Shown: positions 26,685 through 34,259, numbered from the stretch's first letter. The stretch is DNA of 64,000 nt from Fibrobacter sp. (GCA_024398875.1 JAKSIJ010000001.1:1-64000), one strand, 5' to 3'. The notes: generated by a model not told the origin, from the sequence alone. A program made the numbers and translations.

Positions 26685-26700
26685 CATTTGTTACCTGCTG
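26665..26700 (-). terminator. Terminator of the minus-strand gpsA operon
   Basis: CAGCAG-x-TAAC pairs with GTTA-x-CTGCTG (11 positions, one mismatch) around a short loop; on the minus strand it is followed by TTTTTTATGG. It overlaps the last codons of the convergent flippase gene. Confidence 0.75.
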
Positions 26701-26725
26701 CTATAATTGTCTGGAGCAATTAAAT

Positions 26726-27736
26726 CTACCAGTTTTCGGCCTTGAGTTCGCGGCCCCACATTTCCTTGATAACGTCAGCGACCTTCTTGTTTTCGAAGAG
26801 CATCGCATAGACGGCTTCGACAATCGGCATTTCAACGCCAAGCTTTTGGGCAAGGGCACGAGTGCTGCGGCAGGTCGGAACGCCTTCGGCAATCATCTTC
26901 ATGCCGGCGAGCACCTGGTCCAGGGTCTCGCCCTTACCGATGTGTTCGCCCACGTAGCGGTTGCGGCTGTGCTGGGAAAGGCAGGTTACAATGAGGTCGC
27001 CCATGCCGGCGAGACCCGCAAACGTTTCGGGCTTTGCGCCGAGAGCCTTGCCCAGGCGGCACATTTCCGCCTGGCCTCGAGTGAGGAGGGCTGCACGGGT
27101 GTTGTCGCCGGCGCCAATGCCATAAAGTACGCCACTTGCGATGGCAATTACGTTCTTCACGGAGCCGCAAAGTTCCACACCGACAATATCCGTAGAAGTG
27201 TAAACACGGAGGTAAGAGCAGCTCATCGCCTTCTGCACGAGTTTCGCGGATTCCTCGTTCACGCATGCGGCCACGATGGCGGTGAGCACATGGCGGCTGA
27301 CTTCTTCAGCATGAGACGGTCCGCTAAAGGCGACCATCTTGTCTTCGGTAAGCCAAGGCACGTTTTCGAGGAGGACTTCGCTCATTAACTGGTTTGTGCC
27401 TTCAAGAATGCCCTTCGTAGCGCAAACCACAACCGGTTCCTTACCCTTCTTCGGCGTCCAGGAGCCAAGGTTCTTCGCGACACCGCCCATGAACTGGGAC
27501 GGCACCACGATAAGCACCATGTCGCAATCGTCAAGAGCCTTCGGCATGTCGGTGGTATACTTGAAATCGGCCGGAAAAATCACGCCCGGGAGTTTATCCT
27601 TGTACTGGTGTTCCGTAGAAAGAAGATCCACTTCGGCCTGGGAATTTGTCCAGAAGGTCATTTCGTTCTTGTTTTCATAAACAACTTGGCCAAGCGTAAG
27701 GCCCCAGCCACCGGTACCCAAAACTGTAACTTTCAT
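26726..27736 (-). CDS. gpsA: Glycerol-3-phosphate dehydrogenase [NAD(P)+]
   Basis: A 336-residue enzyme that reduces dihydroxyacetone phosphate to sn-glycerol-3-phosphate, the precursor of phospholipids. The Rossmann motif is VTVLGTGGWGLTLGQVV; FSGPSHAEEV and ELCGSVKNVIAIASGVLYG carry the substrate-site residues including the catalytic Lys, and GLAGMGDLIVTCLS is typical. AAGAGG stands 9 nt upstream. It follows plsY by 27 nt, so the same transcript makes the acceptor and acylates it. A terminator follows. Confidence 0.96.
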   Translation of the reverse strand: MKVTVLGTGGWGLTLGQVVYENKNEMTFWTNSQAEVDLLSTEHQYKDKLPGVIFPADFKYTTDMPKALDDCDMVLIVVPSQFMGGVAKNLGSWTPKKGKEPVVVCATKGILEGTNQLMSEVLLENVPWLTEDKMVAFSGPSHAEEVSRHVLTAIVAACVNEESAKLVQKAMSCSYLRVYTSTDIVGVELCGSVKNVIAIASGVLYGIGAGDNTRAALLTRGQAEMCRLGKALGAKPETFAGLAGMGDLIVTCLSQHSRNRYVGEHIGKGETLDQVLAGMKMIAEGVPTCRSTRALAQKLGVEMPIVEAVYAMLFENKKVADVIKEMWGRELKAENW

Positions 27737-27763
27737 ACTAAACTTCCTCTTAACCTAAATCTA

Positions 27764-28426
27764 TTATTTTTTCCGCTTGCTACCAAAGCCATTCTCAGTT
27801 CCATTCATCAAACGCTTGATATTTGACTTGTGTTTTACAATAACGAACACGGCAACCAGTAAGCAGGTAATCATGAGCGGCAAAGTCATCTTGTCGTAAA
27901 CTGGGTAAGGCAACCCCAAGTAGCCCATCACAGAAAAGGCCCCCAACGCTAAGCAGGCGCCAATGCTCCCTACAGAAACATACTTTGTCGCTACGGTGAG
28001 AACAATCCAAATGGCAAAACTGGAAAGGGCCGTCACCGGGCAGAGGCAGAGGAATACGCCGAGAGCGGCAAGCACGCCTTTCCCACCGCGGAAACCCGCA
28101 AAGCAGGTGAAGCTATGACCGAGAATGACGAGAATGCCCGCAACAAGGGGAACCCAACCGCTATAGTCGGCACCGCCAACAGCTACCTGAGCAGCACACA
28201 TCTGAAGTGCAATGAAGGGGCCAAAAAAGCCCTTCAGCAAATCCATAAAAACCACAGGGAGCGCAGGCTTCCAGCCCAGCACACGGAAGGTATTGGTAAG
28301 GCCCGCATTCTTGGAACCGTAGTTCCGAATGTCATAATCCTTACCCTTCGCGATTTTTGCGATCCATATGGCGCTTGGGATCGACCCCAACAAGTACGCT
28401 ATTGGAAGACTCAGCAAACTGTTCAA
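27764..28426 (-). CDS. plsY: Acyl-phosphate:glycerol-3-phosphate acyltransferase
   Basis: A polytopic inner-membrane enzyme (220 residues) that puts the first acyl chain on glycerol-3-phosphate. The N-terminus AYLLGSIPSAIWIAKI, then IRNYGSKNAGLTNTFRVLG (the G-S-x-N-x-G-x-T-N motif), and GHSFTCFAGFRGGKGVLAALG are the three PlsY signature loops. The start is a TTG (28426) with AAAGGA about 8 nt upstream; no later start would keep the first helix. The first 86 nt overlap the end of der in another frame, so the three genes der, plsY and gpsA are one unit. Confidence 0.93.
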   Translation of the reverse strand: MNSLLSLPIAYLLGSIPSAIWIAKIAKGKDYDIRNYGSKNAGLTNTFRVLGWKPALPVVFMDLLKGFFGPFIALQMCAAQVAVGGADYSGWVPLVAGILVILGHSFTCFAGFRGGKGVLAALGVFLCLCPVTALSSFAIWIVLTVATKYVSVGSIGACLALGAFSVMGYLGLPYPVYDKMTLPLMITCLLVAVFVIVKHKSNIKRLMNGTENGFGSKRKK

Positions 28427-29768
28427 GTTCTTCGTCCTTTCTAAGGTTTAACTGCATATCGAAATTCAAGCGAAGGGGCGCTCCCTGCAACTGAAATTCC
28501 TCATAAAATTTACGCATCAGGTAACGTTTGTAACCCTCATCCACCAATTCCGGGGTACGAGTTTCAATGGCGATTACCGGCGGTTCCACCATAATCTGGC
28601 AAGCGCGAGTCATCACCACCGCACGAGCATTGTGGCTAGGAGGCGGACTCTGCTGCAAGAAGTTCGCAAACGATTCTGCAACACGGTCGCGGCCAAGTAC
28701 GCGGCGGCAGTTGGCATAAACCGTCCGAATTGCCTGCACTACGCGACTGACGCGAAGGCCTTCTTTGGCACTGATGGAGAGAATAGGAACATATTCCAGC
28801 ATGGGTTCCCGTTCCAGCATTTCCTTCACCATGTGGTCAAAAGACTTGTCGTTCTTGTTCGGGTAGATATCCCATTTATTGAGAACTAGAACCAGGCCCT
28901 TCCCCGCTTTGCGGATTTCAGTTATGATGCGGAAGTCCTGAACTTCCAGACCGCGGGTGCAGTCCACCATGAGAACAGATACGTCGGACCTGCGGACACT
29001 TTCCAAAGTGCGCATGTTGCTGAAGACTTCCACTTCGTCTTCCACCCTGGCCTTTTTGCGAAGCCCTGCAGTATCTGTCACCACGAACTTCACGCCATCT
29101 ACAATAAAATCGCAGTCGATAGAATCACGAGTAGTACCCGGAATATCGGAAACCACCGCACGATCCTCACCCAACAAGCGATTGAGGAGAGTGCTCTTGC
29201 CCGCATTGGGGCGACCTAGAATGGCAAAACGAATGGGACGTTCTTCCCTGCGCTCCCCACGAACTGGAGTAGGCAGAATGGACACCACTTCATCCAGAAG
29301 GCTAAAGCAGGCATAGCCAGTCAAAGCACTAATTGTACGCGGTTGTCCAAATCCCAGTTGCAAAAACTCATAGCTTTCTTGGCGATCGCTTTGGTTTTCG
29401 CTCTTGTTGGCCACAAGAATAACCTTCTTGTCCAATTTGCGGATAAGACGAGCGAACTGCTGGTCCAGTTTGGTAATGCCCACACGAACATCCACCATAA
29501 AAAGCACCAAATCGGATTCATTTACCGCATTGAAAATCTGGGTACGAACGCTATCCGCTAAAACATCAATGGAATCATCGGGCAAAAATCCTCCCGTGTC
29601 CACCACCGTAAATTCATGTCCCTTATAATTGGCATTCTGGTAGTGCCTATCTCGAGTAACGCCATCACGGTCGCTTACCACGGCCGCACGACGACCGAGA
29701 ATCCGATTAAAAAGGGAGGACTTTCCTACATTGGGTCGTCCAATAATGCAAACAATAGGCAATTTCAT
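28341..29768 (-). CDS. der: Ribosome-associated GTPase Der (EngA)
   Basis: A tandem GTPase needed for 50S subunit maturation. The G1 motifs are IGRPNVGKSSLFNR and LGRPNAGKSTLLNR, the G3 motifs VVDTGGFLPDD and VTDTAGLRKKARVEDE, and the KH-like C-terminal domain has KRYLMRKFYEEFQLQGAP. The ATG at 29768 is preferred to a TTG three codons earlier. The C-terminus runs about 35 residues past the usual end of Der, and this extra tail is encoded in the stretch that overlaps plsY. A TATATT box is 8 nt upstream of the ATG, and the mobile element begins 25 nt upstream. Confidence 0.93.
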   Translation of the reverse strand: MKLPIVCIIGRPNVGKSSLFNRILGRRAAVVSDRDGVTRDRHYQNANYKGHEFTVVDTGGFLPDDSIDVLADSVRTQIFNAVNESDLVLFMVDVRVGITKLDQQFARLIRKLDKKVILVANKSENQSDRQESYEFLQLGFGQPRTISALTGYACFSLLDEVVSILPTPVRGERREERPIRFAILGRPNAGKSTLLNRLLGEDRAVVSDIPGTTRDSIDCDFIVDGVKFVVTDTAGLRKKARVEDEVEVFSNMRTLESVRRSDVSVLMVDCTRGLEVQDFRIITEIRKAGKGLVLVLNKWDIYPNKNDKSFDHMVKEMLEREPMLEYVPILSISAKEGLRVSRVVQAIRTVYANCRRVLGRDRVAESFANFLQQSPPPSHNARAVVMTRACQIMVEPPVIAIETRTPELVDEGYKRYLMRKFYEEFQLQGAPLRLNFDMQLNLRKDEELEQFAESSNSVLVGVDPKRHMDRKNREG

Positions 29769-29776
29769 TTGTGACA

Positions 29777-29782
29777 AATATA
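29777..29782 (-). promoter_or_regulatory. Putative -10 box TATATT (TATATTTG) for der
   Basis: TATATT lies 8 nt upstream of the der ATG and extends to TATATTTG, a full TAnnTTTG match. A -33/-35 element would have to lie inside the inserted repeat R1, so the insertion may have changed der expression. Confidence 0.4.
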
Positions 29783-29792
29783 GTTATTTGTT

Positions 29793-29991
29793 GGCTATGT
29801 CCTACCACCTAGTAGAACTGCCATTTTACTGCAAAAATAGTGAAAAAAGACTATAAAATGGAAAGACCCAACTAAAATTGGGTCTAACCAAGTACCTAAG
29901 ATACAGTTTTTGAGTAGGTAATTCTCAGTATTATATAGGGTGTGTTTTTTCAGATAGTTATATTAGGTCTACACTTTGAAAGAACATCGCC
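29793..29991 (+). repeat. Element R, copy 1 (199 bp, MITE-like)
   Basis: Starts GGCTATGTCCT and ends AGAACATCGCC; compared with copy 2 each end carries one change, so its terminal inverted repeat is imperfect. It is about 96 percent identical to copy 2 with one 1-nt gap. Inside is a perfect 8-bp hairpin (AGACCCAA/TTGGGTCT, 29864-29885) and a second inverted repeat TACCTA/TAGGTA. It is A/T-rich and has no open frame of note. Confidence 0.9.
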
Positions 29992-30132
29992 ATTATGAAT
30001 TATGATGTATGAAGTAACAGAGGGTTGCGAGCAGAAATCACCCCTAGCGTAGAACTTCAGTCCTTGCGCAGAGCGCAGGACTGTGCGGTTCACAATACAT
30101 AAATGCAAGCATTTACGTACTGGTATGTCTTT
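29992..30132. other. Cargo left end: two inverted repeats, no gene
   Basis: Between R1 and the lipoprotein stop lie a GC-rich inverted repeat at 30058-30083 (CAGTCC..GCGC/GCGC..GGACTG) and a palindrome at 30096-30119 (TAAATGC-AA-GCATTTA with outer TAC/GTA). Neither has a T-run on the minus strand, so they are poor terminators. They could be hairpins left from a circular form. Confidence 0.5.
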
Positions 30133-31146
30133 TTAATCCTTTAAGCAACGGACAGACAAGGCATCATTTTTACTCGAATCACCTCTATAGAGAATGACAC
30201 TTCCATAATTGTCATCAATGTATAAATTGTAGGCTTCGAAATTTTTTCCGTCCGTACTCGTCCAGAACCTGGCATAGCTACCCATATGAGCAAAAATACC
30301 CGTATAAAGCCTCTCACCAGCTGCCAAGGCTGAAAAAGCGTAAGTGTCAGAGCCATCCACCCACCCTCCAACCGTTTTCAACTTTTTACCTGCATCTTCA
30401 TATATACAATACTTTGCAAAATCATCCACAATCGACGAAATTGATGTCAAAAGAGTTTCCCAGTCCACTTGAGATGGCAAATGCCACCCTTTGGGACAAA
30501 CCCCTCGCACAAAGCCATTGAAATTACAAATTTCGCCATAACCACACGACCAAAGCCCAACAGCAGCATCTACTAACGCAGCAGAATCAACAGCAGCAGC
30601 CCAAGTGTACAAACGGCCATAAGATTCACAATTGGAAGGTTTGTTATCGTAACACCAGCTGGTGGAATCGGAGGTGTATCCACTGAAACTGAATCTCACT
30701 CCGGTGTAAGCATAATTCAAATTTTCTGCCATCCAGGTCTGAGAGCCGATGGTTACGGTCTTGTAAACCCGACCATCTCGTTCATCAGTCATGGTTCCCT
30801 TAATCACAGTGGATGGATCAACAATCTCTATTGCGGCAGAAGAAGATTCCGCAGAACAGGAAGATAGCTCAGAACTACCCGATACAATGCTAGAAGAAGA
30901 ACTTTCGGCGGAGGAGCTGCTAGATCCCGGATCGGGGTCCAGGATGACACTTGAGGAGGATTCGCTCTTGACGCTAGAGCTGGACTGCTGATTCTGAGAC
31001 GAGCTCAGAATGAATTCGCTGGAAGAAGACGAAACTTCTTCGTCGGTATTGGAATTTGCGCTGGTGCTGTCGCTGTCGCAGGCAGTTAAGCTAAATGCCC
31101 CCCATACGGTGGCAAAGGCCAGAACCTTAATAAAATTGAATCTCAT
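30133..31146 (-). CDS. FISUMP-domain lipoprotein (cargo of the insertion)
   Basis: A 337-residue lipoprotein. The signal peptide ends at GAFSLTAC; a long Ser-rich linker (about residues 25-115) carries the domain away from the membrane. The C-terminal FISUMP domain begins GTMTDERDGRVYKTVTIG, continues QTWMAENLNYAY and YGRLYTWAAAVD, and has CPKGWHLPSQVDWETLL and ARFWTSTDG. This domain (Fibrobacter succinogenes major paralogous domain) is widespread in that genus on predicted surface proteins, with unknown ligand. The start ATG is 2 codons inside the longest frame. It is the only surface protein gene in the mobile segment. Confidence 0.85.
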   Translation of the reverse strand: MRFNFIKVLAFATVWGAFSLTACDSDSTSANSNTDEEVSSSSSEFILSSSQNQQSSSSVKSESSSSVILDPDPGSSSSSAESSSSSIVSGSSELSSCSAESSSAAIEIVDPSTVIKGTMTDERDGRVYKTVTIGSQTWMAENLNYAYTGVRFSFSGYTSDSTSWCYDNKPSNCESYGRLYTWAAAVDSAALVDAAVGLWSCGYGEICNFNGFVRGVCPKGWHLPSQVDWETLLTSISSIVDDFAKYCIYEDAGKKLKTVGGWVDGSDTYAFSALAAGERLYTGIFAHMGSYARFWTSTDGKNFEAYNLYIDDNYGSVILYRGDSSKNDALSVRCLKD

Positions 31147-31168
31147 TTTCACTTCTAACTTTTATCCA

Positions 31169-31576
31169 TTAACCAAGTTTTGCAATCGCAGATGCGAAAT
31201 CAGCAAAGTCCCTCAAGTTATTCTGCACGATGGAGAAAATAATGTTGTTATCCAGAACGTCATACTGATGTACAGCGATGTTTCTGAAGCCCACAGCCTT
31301 AGCCAAGTTATCAGCATTTAGCTTTGTAATCACATTCTTTTCCGCAAGAATTCTAAACACATCCGACATTGTTGTCGGGGAAACTGCATAATCCACAGCA
31401 ATATGATTGCCGATATCCACACAAATCTGGACCGCGCGCTGTAAGTTCAGGATAATGATTTCCTGCTTATCAAGGCTTGCCTCCAGATCAGCCAGAGTCG
31501 CAACATTTTGAGATTTGATTCTCTGAATGCAACGAACAAGCATTTCCAACTTAGTCTGCAAAACATCTTTATCCAT
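31169..31576 (-). CDS. hepT: HepT-like HEPN ribonuclease toxin
   Basis: A 135-residue all-helical HEPN protein. The catalytic motif R-x4-H-x-Y is RNIAVHQY, residues 98-105. HepT toxins cut RNA and are held inactive by AMP added to the Tyr of this motif by the MntA antitoxin, whose gene overlaps the start by one base. The pair sits inside a composite insertion, a typical place for toxin-antitoxin modules. The motif is intact, so the toxin should be active. Confidence 0.88.
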   Translation of the reverse strand: MDKDVLQTKLEMLVRCIQRIKSQNVATLADLEASLDKQEIIILNLQRAVQICVDIGNHIAVDYAVSPTTMSDVFRILAEKNVITKLNADNLAKAVGFRNIAVHQYDVLDNNIIFSIVQNNLRDFADFASAIAKLG

Positions 31577-31992
31577 CAGAAAGTTCCTTCGGCAATTCGC
31601 TGCATTTTTTCCTTACGGCAAGCCCTGAGAATTGGCAAGTAATCCTCATAAAAATAGAGAGCCTTCATGGAATACTTGTGGAATACATCATGATTAAACT
31701 TGATGCGTTCACCAGTAGTCATAATCTGGTAAAGGAAAATTCCCTCGGCCTTCGAAAGATCCGCCGCATCTATTTCACGGTCGCACAACAAACTCAGCGC
31801 CACTCGAATTTCTGACAATGTATCAAAAGAAAGAGGGGTTGTCCCATGCACGGCAATATCAATATCACTGCGGTCGTTAAAAGCACCCTTGGCAAAGGAA
31901 CCATACAAAATAACTGCATCAATATCAGAACGCTGGTTAAAATATTCAACCAGTTTCAACTTGATTTCTTCTTTGATGCTAGAGTTCACCAT
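31576..31992 (-). CDS. mntA: MntA-like minimal nucleotidyltransferase antitoxin
   Basis: A 138-residue nucleotidyltransferase. The motif G-S-x10-D-x-D is seen as YGSFAKGAFNDRSDIDIAV (G31, S32, D43, D45). MntA uses ATP to AMPylate the partner HepT. It is first in the pair, with a one-base overlap to hepT, the usual order for this module. A TATATT box lies 6 nt before the ATG and no Shine-Dalgarno is seen, so the transcript may be leaderless. Confidence 0.88.
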   Translation of the reverse strand: MVNSSIKEEIKLKLVEYFNQRSDIDAVILYGSFAKGAFNDRSDIDIAVHGTTPLSFDTLSEIRVALSLLCDREIDAADLSKAEGIFLYQIMTTGERIKFNHDVFHKYSMKALYFYEDYLPILRACRKEKMQRIAEGTF

Positions 31993-32298
31993 ACTTTCAA
32001 TATAAAAAAAATGCCGGAAACAAGAAAGACTTCCCGAAGTTAATTATGAAGGCTATGTTCTACCACCTAGTAGAGCTAGCCATTTTACTGCAAAAACAGT
32101 GAAAAAAGACTATAAATTGGAAAGACCCAACTAAAATTGGGTCTAACCAAGTACCTAAGATACAGTTTTTGAGTAGGTAATTCTCAGTATTATATAGGGT
32201 GTGTTTTTTTAGATAGTTATATTAGGTCTACACTTTGAAAGAACATAGCCTATTTGTTTATTTGTATATTTATCGTGAATAACGAGGAGATTCTCCAA
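31993..32298. other. Region from mntA to the next lipoprotein gene, mostly element R copy 2
   Basis: Holds the mntA promoter region (TATATT at 31999-32004, minus strand), the inner 8-mer, R2, the outer 8-mer, and the leader of the next gene. That leader has TATATTTA at about 32266 and GAGGAG 9 nt before the ATG. No gene is seen. Confidence 0.7.
32051..32250 (+). repeat. Element R, copy 2 (200 bp, intact 11-bp terminal inverted repeats)
   Basis: Starts GGCTATGTTCT and ends AGAACATAGCC, an exact 11-bp terminal inverted repeat. The internal hairpin AGACCCAA-CTAAAA-TTGGGTCT (32123-32144) is identical to copy 1. No coding frame. It looks like a nonautonomous element (MITE) that needs a transposase from elsewhere. 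Confidence 0.9.
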
Positions 32299-33264
32299 AT
32301 GAAACTGTCCAAGATTTTTCTTTCTTTTACAATTTTAGGCATTGTGGCCTGCAGCGATAGCAGTTCCGGCCCAGACATTTCTCAAAAAAGCGAAATCAAT
32401 GCCCTCGATGAGAAAAAGCAAGTGTTCTACTTTATGGAAGACAATGGCTATTGCGACTATAAGGGCAACCATTTGACTTGGAAAAACGACGTTCAAAAGA
32501 AGGCCTACAAATACGAGATTGAAAACGACACCCTCATATTGTTCAACTATGATTTAGAGACAAGTAAAGCGGCAAAACGCGGAGACGTTTTCGTTGATGG
32601 TGGCAAAGAACTTTTTGACACCTGGACTGCAGCTCCCTGCAAAAAGGAAAAAGACGAAATCACTTGCGATCAGAGCACTTCCGCCATCAAAATGAAACTG
32701 AAAATTAGCGAGGAGACCTATACTGTCCAATACTTCACTAACAGCAAGTTTGACTTTGCAGAATCCCCCTTATTGAAGGACATCGTTGATGCCGCCATTG
32801 ACGAAAAAGAATTTGACCCCGCAGAATGGAATTATTCCATGAACTACAAAAAAGGATTTTGGGATAAATACAAGGAGGAATACGGAGTCAAGTTTGAATC
32901 CAACAGCAAGACCAGTATAGACATTACCATCAACGGTCTTACATTCAAAGTTCGCGATGTAGAATCTACTATTGATGAGGAAAAATCCACCATCAGCGCA
33001 ACTGTAACAGCGGCTGGTTTGGAATGTGACCTCGACTACACCTACTACGCCGTAAACGAAGACAACTGTCTTGACGAAAACTTCCAGATGTTGAACATCA
33101 CCGAAGAAGGTGACGTTTATGGTTACACGGAATCCAACGAAAAGGATTTCGTCAAGTGCCTCCACACCTTATATAGAAGCAACGCTCTTCTCAAGACGGG
33201 CGTGACAAAAGTGGTGCCTGTTGAAGAAGACAAACGAATCAAACTTCCCCTGTTCCAGTATTAA
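32299..33264 (+). CDS. Lipoprotein of unknown function
   Basis: A 321-residue lipoprotein. The ATG at 32299 follows GAGGAG at 9 nt and begins the signal peptide KLSKIFLSFTILGIVAC. The mature part is rich in Lys, Glu and Asp, with eight or so Cys residues, several in pairs (for example DNGYCDYKGN, APCKKEKDEITC). No family is recognised. It is the gene immediately right of the insertion, divergent from der before the insertion took place. The FHA-GGDEF gene follows by 20 nt and may be co-transcribed. Confidence 0.75.
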   Translation: MKLSKIFLSFTILGIVACSDSSSGPDISQKSEINALDEKKQVFYFMEDNGYCDYKGNHLTWKNDVQKKAYKYEIENDTLILFNYDLETSKAAKRGDVFVDGGKELFDTWTAAPCKKEKDEITCDQSTSAIKMKLKISEETYTVQYFTNSKFDFAESPLLKDIVDAAIDEKEFDPAEWNYSMNYKKGFWDKYKEEYGVKFESNSKTSIDITINGLTFKVRDVESTIDEEKSTISATVTAAGLECDLDYTYYAVNEDNCLDENFQMLNITEEGDVYGYTESNEKDFVKCLHTLYRSNALLKTGVTKVVPVEEDKRIKLPLFQY

Positions 33265-33284
33265 TCAAAGGTGCAAAATAAGTC

Positions 33285-34169
33285 ATGCAGGATTTTGACC
33301 AGACCATTGTCACTACCGGAAAGACCATCCAGTTCAACGCTCTGGAACTGCATCCTCATCTCATCATTTTGTACCCTCAAACCCAATTCAAGCAGATTCC
33401 GCTTGAAAAGGGCACTGTAATTCTCGGACGCGGTCAAGACGCAAACATCAAACTGGAAGACGAACTGGTAAGCCGCAAGCATTGCTCCATCACCTTTGAC
33501 GGAAAGAATGTTACAGTCACAGATTTGGGGAGCACCAACGGCACTTTTGTAGATGGCTCCCCTATCCAGCAAGTGATTCTGGAATCCGACAACCGCTTGC
33601 AGCTGGGCAAGATGGTTTTGAAAGTGGAGTTCAAGGACCGGAGCGAAGAAGCTTTTGACAAGGCCTTGTACGAAGCGGCCACCATGGACCCCCTGACCAA
33701 GATTTCCAACCGCCGGAACTTCTTTGACCGAAGCCTTGGCGAACTGGCCCTCGCACGTCGGAACAATTACTTTGTCCATACCATCATGGTAGATGCGGAC
33801 CACTTCAAGAATGTGAACGATACCTGGGGTCACCAGTGCGGCGACATGGTTTTGAAAGAAATCGCCCGCATTCTGAATGAAGAAAAGCGGGAATCCGATT
33901 TGCTCTCCCGCTATGGTGGAGAGGAATTCCTTTTGCTGTTGGCAGGCATTAGTCCTGAAGATGCGAAGAAGAGTGCCGAACGTTTACGCATGGCTGTAGA
34001 ACGGCATCGCTTTTCCTGGAAAGACACCGTCATTCCCGTTACCATCTCCCTGGGACTTTGCTCCAAGCAAGGAGCAGACATTCCCAAGATTGAAGAGATG
34101 ATTGCGGAATGCGACAAGATGCTCTACGTGGCAAAAGAAAACGGACGCAACCAAGTCGCCAGCTGTTAA
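33285..34169 (+). CDS. FHA-GGDEF diguanylate cyclase
   Basis: A 294-residue soluble protein. The FHA domain (about residues 25-110) has VILGRGQDANIKL, SRKHCSITF and DLGSTNGTFVDG and should bind phosphothreonine peptides. The GGDEF domain (130-290) has DPLTKISNRRNFFDRSL, DADHFKNVNDTWGHQCGD and the active-site loop RYGGEEFLLLL (GGEEF at 211-215). RESD five residues before it is an intact inhibitory I-site. It should make cyclic di-GMP, with an input by a Ser/Thr kinase. No such kinase lies in this window. Confidence 0.92.
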   Translation: MQDFDQTIVTTGKTIQFNALELHPHLIILYPQTQFKQIPLEKGTVILGRGQDANIKLEDELVSRKHCSITFDGKNVTVTDLGSTNGTFVDGSPIQQVILESDNRLQLGKMVLKVEFKDRSEEAFDKALYEAATMDPLTKISNRRNFFDRSLGELALARRNNYFVHTIMVDADHFKNVNDTWGHQCGDMVLKEIARILNEEKRESDLLSRYGGEEFLLLLAGISPEDAKKSAERLRMAVERHRFSWKDTVIPVTISLGLCSKQGADIPKIEEMIAECDKMLYVAKENGRNQVASC

Positions 34170-34242
34170 TTTTTCTGAAAATTTAGATGGCCTCGACAGC
34201 GAATATGAGCAATTCGCTCTTTCGCTAGTAGCAACATTTTGC

Positions 34243-34250
34243 TATCTTTG
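34243..34250 (+). promoter_or_regulatory. Putative -7 box TATCTTTG for the MATE gene
   Basis: An exact TAnnTTTG match ends 9 nt before the ATG at 34260; a TTTC stands 19 nt upstream of it, near where Bacteroidota promoters have TTTG. No Shine-Dalgarno is seen. Confidence 0.4.
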
Positions 34251-34259
34251 GGCGCCGAA

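Larger units (their letters stand above)
29785..32258. mobile_element. Composite insertion X-R1-Y-cargo-Y-R2-X (cointegrate-like)
   Basis: Two direct copies of a 200-bp inverted-repeat element (29793-29991 and 32051-32250) enclose about 2.06 kb of cargo. The 8 bases outside the left copy (29785-29792) and outside the right copy (32251-32258) are both TATTTGTT. The 8 bases inside the left copy (29992-29999) and inside the right copy (32043-32050) are both ATTATGAA. Independent insertions would give the same 8-mer on both sides of each copy. The nested order fits a circle carrying Y-R-Y that joined a target X by replicative transposition, or that recombined with a resident X-R-X. The cargo holds a FISUMP lipoprotein, hepT and mntA. 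No transposase is present. Confidence 0.8.

Noticed and set aside
30058-30119. Rho-independent terminator for the FISUMP lipoprotein
   Set aside because: Both hairpins lack a following T-run on the minus strand; recorded only as palindromes.
32254-32298. Upstream TTG start for the lipoprotein at 32299
   Set aside because: The TTG lies in the duplicated 8-mer and would put 15 residues before the signal peptide; the ATG has GAGGAG at good spacing.
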